In this document: in pieces, positions 57,254 to 64,000 of the stretch | How the letters are laid out: every line of letters begins with the position of its first letter | How positions within the stretch are numbered: the first letter of the stretch is position 1 | DNA from: Ochrobactrum quorumnocens | GTDB taxonomy: Bacteria; Pseudomonadota; Alphaproteobacteria; Rhizobiales; Rhizobiaceae | DNA: 64,000 bases | NCBI RefSeq assembly: GCF_002278035.1 | Contig: NZ_CP022604.1 | Span: 1,054,001-1,118,000 of the forward strand | Direction of reading: 5' to 3' | Program-made: the position numbers and the translations under genes | Notes under the pieces: generated by a model | What the model saw: the letters and a program-made list of their open reading frames with translations, nothing else | Told to the model about the DNA's origin: nothing | Database searches by the model: none

Positions 57254-57339
57254 GCGGTCGTGGCGAAATTGGTATACGCAACGGACTTAAAATCCGTCGC
57301 CTTTTAGGCTTGCGGGTTCAAGTCCCGCCGACCGCACCA
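57254..57339 (+). tRNA. tRNA-Leu (anticodon UAA)
   Basis: 86 nt including CCA. The acceptor stem GCGGTCG pairs with CGACCGC, the discriminator is A, and CCA is encoded. The anticodon arm reads ACGGA-CTTAAAA-TCCGT with anticodon TAA. A long variable arm (GTCGCCTTTTAGGC) marks a class II tRNA, and the T-arm GCGGGTTCAAGTCCCGC is intact. Confidence 0.97.
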
Positions 57340-57472
57340 CCATTCCTATCGGTATATACATTTGAGTATAAAACACTACCATTTTACTCATGTTTTGCGT
57401 TTCAAGCTTGTTTGCAGCGTTAAAGCCATGTAGCCATGCGCAAATACCGCAGGAAATGCAGAAAGCTGAACA

Positions 57473-58729
57473 ATGACCGCCTTCGTTAAAGCCGTAGCTC
57501 AAGCTGAAAGTGCAATGCGTGCGCTCTTTCCAGAGACGCCTTTGCAGCTCAATGACTATCTTTCGCGAAAGTACGGTGCGGAAATTTGGCTCAAGCGCGA
57601 AGACCTCACACCTGTCCGTTCCTATAAGATACGTGGAGCTTTCAACTTCATTTCGCGTGCCGTAAAGACAGCTGATGAAAAAGCTGTGTTCGTATGCGCC
57701 TCGGCCGGCAACCATGCGCAAGGCTTTGCCTTTGCCTGCCGCCATTTTGGCCGCAAGGGCGTGGTTTTCATGCCTGTCACAACGCCACAGCAGAAAATCG
57801 ACAAAACCCGCGCATTCGGTGCGGAGTTTATCGAAATCAAGCTTATCGGCGATATTTTCGATGTCTGCTATGCGGCCTCGCAAGAGTTTGCTGAAGCCCA
57901 AAAGGGCGTGATGGTGCCGCCCTTCGACCATACAGGCATCATCGAAGGGCAGGCGACTGTAGCACTCGAAATCGAACGACAGCTGCCAGACAATAAGAAG
58001 CCGGATTTTGTATTTTTGCCCGTTGGTGGCGGGGGCCTGTCTGCAGGCGTAACCCAATATTTTTCAGCGCTTGGCTGGAAGACTGCCTATCGCTTTGTCG
58101 AACCACAGGGTGCGGCTAGCCTGAAAGGCAGTCTTGAAGCTGGCAAACGGATCAAGCTTACTGAGGTCGATAATTTCGTCGATGGTGCAGCTGTTGCAGA
58201 ACTTGGAAAAGAAAACTTCAAGCTTCTCAAAGAGTTCGATAAAAACGTTGTCATTACAGTTCCGGAAAACCGTTTGTGTTCAACGATCATCGAGATGCTC
58301 AACATCGAGGGTGTTGTGCTGGAGCCTGCTGGTGCGCTCGGAATTGATGCACTGAAGGATTTCAAGAAAAGCGAACTCAAAGGCAAGCGTATTGTCATTG
58401 TCGTGTCGGGCGGAAATTTTGATTTTGAACGCCTGCCAGATGTTAAAGAACGGGCACTTCGCTATGAAGGCCTGAAGAAATACTTCATTTTCCGCTTCCC
58501 GCAGCGTCCGGGTGCGCTTCGTTCGTTCCTCGATCTGCTTGGCCCTGAAGATGACGTTGCACGCTTTGAATATTTGAAAAAGTCTGCGCGCAATTTTGGT
58601 TCAGTGCTGATTGGCATCGAAACCAAAGACGCTGGCAACTTCAAGATTTTGGAAAAGAAGTTTGCAGAAGCAGGCTGGGCTTATCAGGATATTACAGACA
58701 ATCAGGTGCTTGCTGATTTCATCATCTGA
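57473..58729 (+). CDS. ilvA: Threonine ammonia-lyase (threonine dehydratase)
   Basis: PLP enzyme converting threonine to 2-oxobutyrate, first step of isoleucine synthesis. The 418-residue product has the PLP-lysine motif RSYKIRGAFNF near 47-57, a substrate loop CASAGNHAQGFAF near 75-87, the glycine-rich phosphate loop PVGGGGLSAGVTQY near 183-196 and a C-terminal regulatory ACT-like domain (YFIFRFPQRPGALRSFLDLL near 338-357). A shorter single-ACT form, unlike the 514-residue E. coli IlvA. It begins 133 bp after tRNA-Leu. Confidence 0.93.
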   Translation: MTAFVKAVAQAESAMRALFPETPLQLNDYLSRKYGAEIWLKREDLTPVRSYKIRGAFNFISRAVKTADEKAVFVCASAGNHAQGFAFACRHFGRKGVVFMPVTTPQQKIDKTRAFGAEFIEIKLIGDIFDVCYAASQEFAEAQKGVMVPPFDHTGIIEGQATVALEIERQLPDNKKPDFVFLPVGGGGLSAGVTQYFSALGWKTAYRFVEPQGAASLKGSLEAGKRIKLTEVDNFVDGAAVAELGKENFKLLKEFDKNVVITVPENRLCSTIIEMLNIEGVVLEPAGALGIDALKDFKKSELKGKRIVIVVSGGNFDFERLPDVKERALRYEGLKKYFIFRFPQRPGALRSFLDLLGPEDDVARFEYLKKSARNFGSVLIGIETKDAGNFKILEKKFAEAGWAYQDITDNQVLADFII

Positions 58730-59005
58730 TTGGTGTTCAAACAGAAATCATTTGCTTTTTTGGGAAAAGCACCCCATATGGCGGCCTAGGCGCATGGGCT
58801 GAACTATTTCAGCTCTCCCGGAATCGGACTCGTTGCGTCTCGCCTCTTGCAATCAGAATGGTCTGAGAGCAGGGGAGACCCGGCTGGTTTCGGGCACGGC
58901 AGCGCAAGTCGACCGGTGTTTTCCGGCGTCCCGTCGTATCATCACAAAATTCCCCTTCGGCAAGTTGCGCTTGTCCGAAATTTTAGAGCGGACTGCTATT
59001 AAGCG
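58730..59005. other. Leader region of the DEAD-box helicase gene
   Basis: About 276 bp between ilvA and the helicase gene. It includes the hairpin GCTTTT-TTGGG-AAAAGC at about 58754-58770, a plausible weak terminator, and several GC-rich inverted segments further on. No gene is recognised. Confidence 0.5.
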
Positions 59006-60424
59006 GTGCCGCCGAAAGAGATTGAATTGACTATCGAAACTATTGGCGAAAACACCGGCGGCTTTGCCGCTCTGGGTGTCACGGGCGTTTTGCTTAAGGG
59101 CGTTGAAGCCGCTGGCATGACCGAACCAAAGCCTATTCAGACACAGGCCATTCCGCATCAGCTGGAAGGCCGCGATATTCTGGGTATTGCTCAGACCGGC
59201 TCGGGCAAAACCGCTGCATTCAGCCTGCCTATTCTCCAGAAGATCATTGCACTTGGCGACAAGCGCAAAGGCAAGACTGCGCGCGCGCTGATCCTTGCAC
59301 CGACACGCGAACTCGCTGTGCAGATCGAAGAAACGATCCGCACGGTTGCCAAGCAGGCGCATGTTTCAACTGCACTTATTCTCGGCGGTGTGTCGCGACT
59401 GAGCCAGATCAAGCGTATGCAGGGCGGCGTTGACGTTCTCATCGCAACGCCAGGCCGTTTGACAGATCTCGTACGCGAAAATTGCGTTGATCTGTCAGAA
59501 ACCCGCTGGCTGGTTCTCGATGAAGCCGACCGCATGCTCGACATGGGCTTCATCAATGATGTGAAGCGCATTGCCAAAGGCACGCATAAGAACCGCCAGA
59601 CAGCTCTGTTCTCGGCAACCATGCCAAAGGAAATCGCAACGCTCGCACAGAGCCTTCTGCGCGATCCTGTACGGGTTGAAGTTGCACCACAGGGTACAAC
59701 TGCTGCTGAAATCACGCAGGTCGTGCATCCGGTGCCTACCAAGGACAAGCGTCGTCTTCTCTCAGGTCTGTTGTCGGATCAGACTCTGAAGTCGGTTATC
59801 GTCTTCACACGCACCAAACATGGTGCCGATGCTGTTGTTCGCCATCTGGAACGCGATGGTTTTAATGTTGCAGCTATTCACGGCAACAAATCGCAGAATG
59901 CCCGCCAGCGTGCGCTGAATGGCTTCCGCGATGGCTCATTGCGCATTCTGGTTGCAACCGACATTGCAGCACGCGGCATCGACGTTCCGGGTATCAGCCA
60001 TGTCGTCAATTACGACCTGCCAGACGAACCGGAAACCTATGTGCACCGTATTGGTCGTACTGGCCGTAACGGCGCAAGCGGCGCTTCGATCACGCTTTAC
60101 GATCAGGCAACGGAAGATTCGAAGCTCCGTGCTGTTGAACGCGTCACGCGTAACAAGCTGACGATCAAGGAAGCTCCGGTTAAGCTTGCACCAGCACCGG
60201 CAGCAAGAGCTGACGACGACCAGAAGCCACAGCAGAACCGCAGACCCGGTTCGCATAGCGTGCCGCAGAAGCACCGTCGTCCAGCAAGCAAGATGGCGCA
60301 AAAGTCCGGTGAACATCGTGCAAATCCTGCTGCCAAGCCAGCCGCTGGTGAAGGCGCTGCAAAGCCAAAACGTCCATTCCATCGCAAGCGTCGCGATGGC
60401 GGTGGTGGCCAGCGCGTAGCTTAA
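59006..60424 (+). CDS. DEAD-box ATP-dependent RNA helicase (RhlE-like)
   Basis: Unwinds RNA duplexes, often during ribosome assembly or in the cold. Motifs in order: Q-motif AAGMTEPKPIQTQAIP near 32, motif I AQTGSGKTAAF near 62-72, Ia PTRELAVQ near 96, II VLDEADRMLDMGF near 171, III SATMP near 201, then V DIAARGIDVPG near 318 and VI HRIGRTGRNG near 344. The C-terminal 90 residues are basic, Pro/Arg/Lys-rich (RRPGSHSVPQKHRRPASK), typical of RhlE. The start is uncertain: GTG 59006, or TTG 59027, preceded by AAAGAGA. A terminator lies at 60548-60575 after an intergenic repeat. Confidence 0.92.
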   Translation: MPPKEIELTIETIGENTGGFAALGVTGVLLKGVEAAGMTEPKPIQTQAIPHQLEGRDILGIAQTGSGKTAAFSLPILQKIIALGDKRKGKTARALILAPTRELAVQIEETIRTVAKQAHVSTALILGGVSRLSQIKRMQGGVDVLIATPGRLTDLVRENCVDLSETRWLVLDEADRMLDMGFINDVKRIAKGTHKNRQTALFSATMPKEIATLAQSLLRDPVRVEVAPQGTTAAEITQVVHPVPTKDKRRLLSGLLSDQTLKSVIVFTRTKHGADAVVRHLERDGFNVAAIHGNKSQNARQRALNGFRDGSLRILVATDIAARGIDVPGISHVVNYDLPDEPETYVHRIGRTGRNGASGASITLYDQATEDSKLRAVERVTRNKLTIKEAPVKLAPAPAARADDDQKPQQNRRPGSHSVPQKHRRPASKMAQKSGEHRANPAAKPAAGEGAAKPKRPFHRKRRDGGGGQRVA

Positions 60425-60428
60425 TTTT

Positions 60429-60532
60429 TAGAGCGCATCCCGAAAAGTGTGAATCGGTTTTCGGACAAGATGCGCTCAAGAACAAATAGTTGGAGCGTTT
60501 TCCCTGATTTAGAGAAATTTCAACCGCTCTAA
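60429..60532 (+). repeat. Mosaic intergenic repeat (GCGCATC left arm plus right arm)
   Basis: AGAGCGCATCCCGAAAAGTG, GGTTTTCGGACAAGATGCGC and a right arm from GGAGCGTTTTCCC to AACCGCTCT. It starts 4 bp after the helicase stop codon, between the gene and its terminator. Confidence 0.88.
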
Positions 60533-60547
60533 GTACGACTTTTCTTT

Positions 60548-60577
60548 AAAACCGCCCTTAACGGGGCGGTTTTTTCG
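60548..60577 (+). terminator. Rho-independent terminator after the helicase gene
   Basis: ACCGCCC/GGGCGGT stem, extended by A:T pairs, with a 6-nt loop and TTTTTTC tail. Confidence 0.9.
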
Positions 60578-60693
60578 TTATGGGCATGTTTATGAGTTTG
60601 CAGTTGCAAAACTTGATGGAAAATTATTTCAGACTTGCTTGAAGATAAGCATGCTTCCTCATAGTTTCCTCTCAACCATAGGGGATAGAAGCT

Positions 60694-61722
60694 ATGCTCA
60701 ATTCGGTACTCGACGCTATCGGCAACACGCCACTGATCCGTTTGAAGAAAGCTTCAGAAGTCACTGGTTGCGAAATCTACGGCAAAGCTGAATTTCTGAA
60801 TCCCGGCCAATCGGTTAAGGATCGTGCGGCGCTTTACATTATCCGCGATGCTGAGAAACGCGGGCTTTTAAAGCTCGGTGGCGTAATCGTCGAAGGCACT
60901 GCGGGCAATACAGGCATTGGTCTTACAATGGTTGCCAAGGCGCTAGGCTACCGAACGGTGATCGTTATCCCGGAAACGCAAAGTCAGGAAAAGAAGGACG
61001 CTTTGCGCCTTCTGGGTGCGGAACTGATCGAAGTTCCCGCCGCTCCTTATCGCAATCCCAACAACTACGTGCGCCTCTCAGGTCGCCTTGCAGAACAGCT
61101 CGCCAAAACCGAGCCGAATGGTGCCATATGGGCCAATCAGTTCGACAATATCGCCAATCGCTTGGCGCATGTCGAAACCACTGCGCAGGAAATCTGGCAT
61201 GATACCGGCGGTAAGGTTGATGGCTTTGTATCGGCTGTCGGTTCCGGTGGCACGCTTGCAGGCACAGCTTTCGGGCTAAAAGAGAAGAATACGAGCATCA
61301 AAATCGCTCTTGCTGATCCGCACGGCGCTGCACTTCATTCGTTTTACACGACAGGTGAGCTGAAATCCGAAGGTGATTCCATCACTGAAGGCATCGGACA
61401 AGGGCGCATAACGGCCAATCTGGATGGTTTCTCACCAGACTTTTCCTATCGCGTTTCCGATGCCGAAGCACTCGATATCCTATTTGACCTGGTCGAGGAG
61501 GAGGGGCTTTGCCTCGGTGGCTCATCAGGCATCAATATTGCTGGTGCAATCCGCCTTGCAAAAGATCTCGGGCCGGGCCACACCATCGTGACCGTGCTGT
61601 GCGACTATGGTAATCGTTACCAGTCCAAGCTGTTCAATCCGACTTTCCTGCGTGGCAAAGATTTACCGGTGCCGGGCTGGTTGGAAGCGAAAACCGAGAT
61701 CGACATACCGTACGAGGGATAA
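60694..61722 (+). CDS. cysK: Cysteine synthase A-family protein
   Basis: O-acetylserine sulfhydrylase-type PLP enzyme making cysteine from O-acetylserine and sulfide. The 342-residue product shows the N-terminal DAIGNTPLIRLKKAS, the PLP-lysine segment NPGQSVKDRAALYII near 35-49, the substrate loop EGTAGNTGIGLTM near 70-82 and the phosphate loop VGSGGTLAGTAFGL near 178-191. It is slightly longer than the 310-320 residue CysK and resembles the rhizobial second copy, so a different acyl-serine substrate or cystathionine synthase-like role is possible. It is tightly followed by the AlaX gene (2 bp). Confidence 0.9.
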   Translation: MLNSVLDAIGNTPLIRLKKASEVTGCEIYGKAEFLNPGQSVKDRAALYIIRDAEKRGLLKLGGVIVEGTAGNTGIGLTMVAKALGYRTVIVIPETQSQEKKDALRLLGAELIEVPAAPYRNPNNYVRLSGRLAEQLAKTEPNGAIWANQFDNIANRLAHVETTAQEIWHDTGGKVDGFVSAVGSGGTLAGTAFGLKEKNTSIKIALADPHGAALHSFYTTGELKSEGDSITEGIGQGRITANLDGFSPDFSYRVSDAEALDILFDLVEEEGLCLGGSSGINIAGAIRLAKDLGPGHTIVTVLCDYGNRYQSKLFNPTFLRGKDLPVPGWLEAKTEIDIPYEG

Positions 61723-61724
61723 TC

Positions 61725-62468
61725 ATGGCATATGAGACTGAAGCTCTGTTCCGCGAAGATGCATATCTTAAAACCGCGGAGGGTTCAGTCGTTGCCCTGA
61801 CCGAAACGGGCGGAATTATTCTCGATAAGACCAATTTCTATGCGACTTCTGGTGGTCAGCCGGGCGATACCGGTTTTTTTGAGCGCACCGATGGCTCACG
61901 CATTGAAATTGCGGCGACTGTCACAGGCGAAAGCAAAAGCGAAATCATCCATATTCCAGTAGACGGGCAGACTGGGCCGGCTATCGGCGAAAAGCTTGCT
62001 CTGAACATTAACTGGGATCGCCGACATAAGCTGATGCGCATGCATACAGCCTGTCATCTGCTGTCCGTTGCTTGTCCATTTCCGATTACCGGCGCATCGG
62101 TCGGTGAAGAGGAAAGCCGTGTCGATTTTGATCTGCCGGATGCAAGCTACACCAAAGAGTTCGTAACAGAGAAACTGATGGAAATGGTGAAAGCCAATGA
62201 TCCGATCAGTCTGCACTGGATAAGCGACGAAGAATTTCTGGCCAATCCTGATATCGTCAAATCGAAGAATGTGCGCCCTCCCGTCGGTGCAGGACGCCTT
62301 CGTCTGGTTGTCATCGGTGAAAATGGCAGTGTCGACTCGCAACCTTGCGGTGGCACACACGTTTCTGAAACGCAGGAAGTGGGTGAAATCCACATCGGCA
62401 AGATCGAAAAGAAGGGCAAGGAAAATCGCCGCTTCCGTATTCGATTTGGCAATGCACCGCAGGCTTAA
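61725..62468 (+). CDS. AlaX-type alanyl-tRNA editing protein
   Basis: Stand-alone homologue of the AlaRS editing domain that hydrolyses mischarged Ser- or Gly-tRNA-Ala. The 247-residue product shows the HxxxH metal site in MRMHTACHLLS near 104-114 and the CxxxH site in QPCGGTHVSETQEVG near 205-219. The N-terminal domain includes GGIILDKTNFYATSGGQPGD, corresponding to the AlaX-M/L form. It lies 2 bp after the cysteine synthase gene, so both are probably translated from one mRNA. Its TAA stop adjoins the repeat at 62466. Confidence 0.9.
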   Translation: MAYETEALFREDAYLKTAEGSVVALTETGGIILDKTNFYATSGGQPGDTGFFERTDGSRIEIAATVTGESKSEIIHIPVDGQTGPAIGEKLALNINWDRRHKLMRMHTACHLLSVACPFPITGASVGEEESRVDFDLPDASYTKEFVTEKLMEMVKANDPISLHWISDEEFLANPDIVKSKNVRPPVGAGRLRLVVIGENGSVDSQPCGGTHVSETQEVGEIHIGKIEKKGKENRRFRIRFGNAPQA

Positions 62469-62573
62469 AGCATTTGAGCCAAAAGTGCGAAGCGGTTTTA
62501 CGTCGGATAGTACGTAAAAACAAATAGATAGAGCAGTTCCAACGGTTCAGTCTTAACTGGAGCTGTTCTGAAT
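62466..62573 (+). repeat. Mosaic intergenic repeat (GCATTT left arm plus right arm)
   Basis: Begins in the AlaX stop codon (TAAAGCATTTGAGCC), followed by AAAAGTGCGAAGCGGTTTTA and a right arm AGAGCAGTTCC/GGAGCTGTTCT. Confidence 0.85.
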
Positions 62574-62585
62574 TCAGGAGCAATC

Positions 62586-63440
62586 ATGTCGAACAAAAGT
62601 GCATTTGTTATCTCCCGCGATGATCTGAAGGCCAGACTGGGCGAACCAGGTCTCGCGATCGTGGATGCCTCCTGGTATTTGCCTGCGGCAGGGCGTAACG
62701 GGCGAGACGAATATGATGCCCGTCACATTCCCGGTGCTGTTTTCTTTGATCAGGATTTGATTGCCGACAAAGAGTCGGGGCTGCCACACACCTTGCCGTC
62801 GCCTGAGCTTTTTGCGCGCCATGTGGGTTCCATGGGCATAACCGCCGATGAAACTGTGGTCGTTTATGACGGTCCGGGCATGTTCTCAGCACCGCGTGTG
62901 TGGTGGATGTTCCGCGTCATGGGTGTGAAGAATGTTCTGGTGCTTGATGGCGGTTTTGATGGCTGGAAGGCAGCAAACTTTCCTGTAACCGATGAAGCAA
63001 CAAAAATTGCAGCTACGCTTTTCACGCCTTCATTCAATGATGCGAAGGTTGTCAATTTTGCAGAAATGAGCAAAATCGTTGATGGACGTAGCTCCCAGAT
63101 AGCCGATGCGCGTGCTGCAGGCCGCTTCACAGGCCGCGATGCCGAACCACGTGAAGGTATGCGTTCGGGGCACATGCCCGGTGCGCGGAATGTGTCAGTA
63201 GGTACTCTGTCGGAGAATGGCGAACTGAAAAGCCTCGATAGCCTGCGCGAAATTTTCGCCAATGCTGGTGTCGATCTTAAAAAGCCAGTCGTAACGAGCT
63301 GCGGATCGGGTGTAACGGCTGCAGTCATCACTCTTGCGCTGACATCCCTTGGTCATGAAGACAATCGGCTTTATGATGGTTCCTGGAGCGAGTGGGGCAG
63401 CAGGCAGGATACGCCTGTCGTGACCGGCGAAGCAGAATAA
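62586..63440 (+). CDS. sseA: 3-mercaptopyruvate sulfurtransferase
   Basis: Two-domain rhodanese-fold enzyme transferring sulfur from 3-mercaptopyruvate to thiophilic acceptors. The 284-residue product has an inactive N-terminal rhodanese domain (about 15-135; GTRPHVxR-like region ADKESGLPHTLP) and a catalytic C-terminal domain. The active-site loop is SCGSGVTAAVI near 238-248, the C-G-S-G-V form typical of mercaptopyruvate enzymes rather than the rhodanese C-R-x-G form. It follows an intergenic repeat and a ribosome-binding site CAGGAG. The next gene starts 2 bp after its stop. Confidence 0.93.
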   Translation: MSNKSAFVISRDDLKARLGEPGLAIVDASWYLPAAGRNGRDEYDARHIPGAVFFDQDLIADKESGLPHTLPSPELFARHVGSMGITADETVVVYDGPGMFSAPRVWWMFRVMGVKNVLVLDGGFDGWKAANFPVTDEATKIAATLFTPSFNDAKVVNFAEMSKIVDGRSSQIADARAAGRFTGRDAEPREGMRSGHMPGARNVSVGTLSENGELKSLDSLREIFANAGVDLKKPVVTSCGSGVTAAVITLALTSLGHEDNRLYDGSWSEWGSRQDTPVVTGEAE

Positions 63441-63442
63441 GC

Positions 63443-63964
63443 ATGACGGAAAAATTGACGGCCAGAGTAACTCATCTGGAAATGACAGCGCGCCCAGCGC
63501 TGTCGGTTCCGGTTCCCTCTGGTTTGCGCCTCGCAATTATGCGCTCGACCGAAATGCCAGTGCATTTTTATCGTTATCTATATGAAAGAGTAGGGCGCCA
63601 ACATCACTGGATGATGCGGCGCGTGCAAAGCGATGCAGAAGTGGCTGAGGCCATTCATGCAGAAACCACTGAGATCCACGTCCTCTATGCGGACGGCAAC
63701 CCGGCCGGATTGCTGGAACTCGATCTCTCGGCCTTGCCAGTAACCGCTGAAATTCTCTATTTCGGGCTGGTTCCTGATTATCAGGGACGGGGAGTTGGTA
63801 AATTCTTCTTTAGTGAAGCCATTTCAACCGCCTGGTCGCACAGCCCGCAAAAAGTGGCCATTCATACCAATACGCTCGATAGCCCGCGCGCGTTACAGCT
63901 ATATCAGAAAATGGGTTTTGTGCCCGTTGGCTGGTCCGAGGAAGAAGTCAAACCCTGGGAATAA
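63443..63964 (+). CDS. GNAT-family N-acetyltransferase
   Basis: A 173-residue acetyltransferase. Acetyl-CoA-binding motif A is GLVPDYQGRGVGKFFFSEA near 113-131 (Q/R-x-x-G-x-G/A), and motif B includes ALQLYQKMGFVPVGW near 153-167. The substrate is unknown; no ribosomal-protein-specific features are seen. It starts 2 bp after sseA, so it is in the same transcript. The window ends 36 bp after its stop. Confidence 0.9.
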   Translation: MTEKLTARVTHLEMTARPALSVPVPSGLRLAIMRSTEMPVHFYRYLYERVGRQHHWMMRRVQSDAEVAEAIHAETTEIHVLYADGNPAGLLELDLSALPVTAEILYFGLVPDYQGRGVGKFFFSEAISTAWSHSPQKVAIHTNTLDSPRALQLYQKMGFVPVGWSEEEVKPWE

Positions 63965-64000
63965 TTTGGACCGGTACAATTGGAGCAGCTCCTGCCAAAG

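Overview
The window reads as a chromosomal segment of an alphaproteobacterium of the order Hyphomicrobiales (Rhizobiales), most likely the Brucella/Ochrobactrum group. The signs are moderate GC content, a GS-type glnA beside glnB, a CckA hybrid kinase, B12-dependent NrdJ, a class II DAHP synthase, a giant growth-pole-ring-like protein and many rhizobial-type mosaic intergenic repeats. I see no insertion sequence, prophage, integrase or CRISPR array. Gene density and gene style are those of a core chromosome.

Layout. 1-8.5 kb: end of an ATP12-type F1 assembly factor, glnA and glnB (with a sigma-54 promoter candidate), NAD(P)HX repair enzyme, a small exported protein, gph, rpiA, a DUF2059 protein and glutathione reductase. 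8.7-20.4 kb: class II DAHP synthase, dgkA, nadE, gltX, a coiled-coil lipoprotein, bifunctional malic enzyme, a citrate synthase paralogue, and a two-gene operon (metallophosphoesterase plus GT4 glycosyltransferase) that looks like the PlcP/Agt phosphate-stress lipid remodelling pair. 20.4-25.2 kb: dipeptide epimerase and an Mla/MCE lipid transport operon. 25.7-30.8 kb: a 1679-residue membrane-anchored coiled-coil protein resembling GPR/RgsE of polar-growing rhizobia. 31.3-35.5 kb: ferredoxin, a FAD protein lacking its NADPH domain, a secreted Zn-protease-like protein, folP-folB-folK and an exported protein. 35.8-46.9 kb: ycjF-like/ycjX, a SixA-like phosphatase, dksA, a FliO-domain protein, cckA, a HI0933-type flavoprotein and a serine hydrolase. 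46.9-57.3 kb: MscS channel, PRC-barrel protein, nrdJ, NUDIX hydrolase, gpt, a UspA tandem protein, a CinA-type protein and tRNA-Leu(UAA). 57.5-64 kb: threonine dehydratase, DEAD-box helicase, cysteine synthase, AlaX-type editing protein, sulfurtransferase and a GNAT acetyltransferase.

Themes. Several neighbourhoods deal with the envelope and polar growth (Mla system, GPR-like protein, PlcP/Agt pair, CckA beside a FliO-domain protein). Others are housekeeping sets: nitrogen (glnA, glnB), folate (folP-folB-folK), NAD (nnrD/E, nadE) and sulfur amino acids (cysK-like, sseA). About eleven copies or fragments of a mosaic palindromic repeat lie between genes, nearly always at gene 3' ends, and five of them contain or abut the stop codon of the adjacent gene.

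The observations most worth following up are the in-frame NADPH-domain-less ferredoxin reductase-like protein next to a ferredoxin, the giant GPR-like protein with near-identical 62-residue repeats, the PlcP/Agt pair with a possible Pho box, the FliO-domain protein outside any flagellar locus, and the stop-codon association of the repeats. All family assignments were made by reading motifs; no database search was run.
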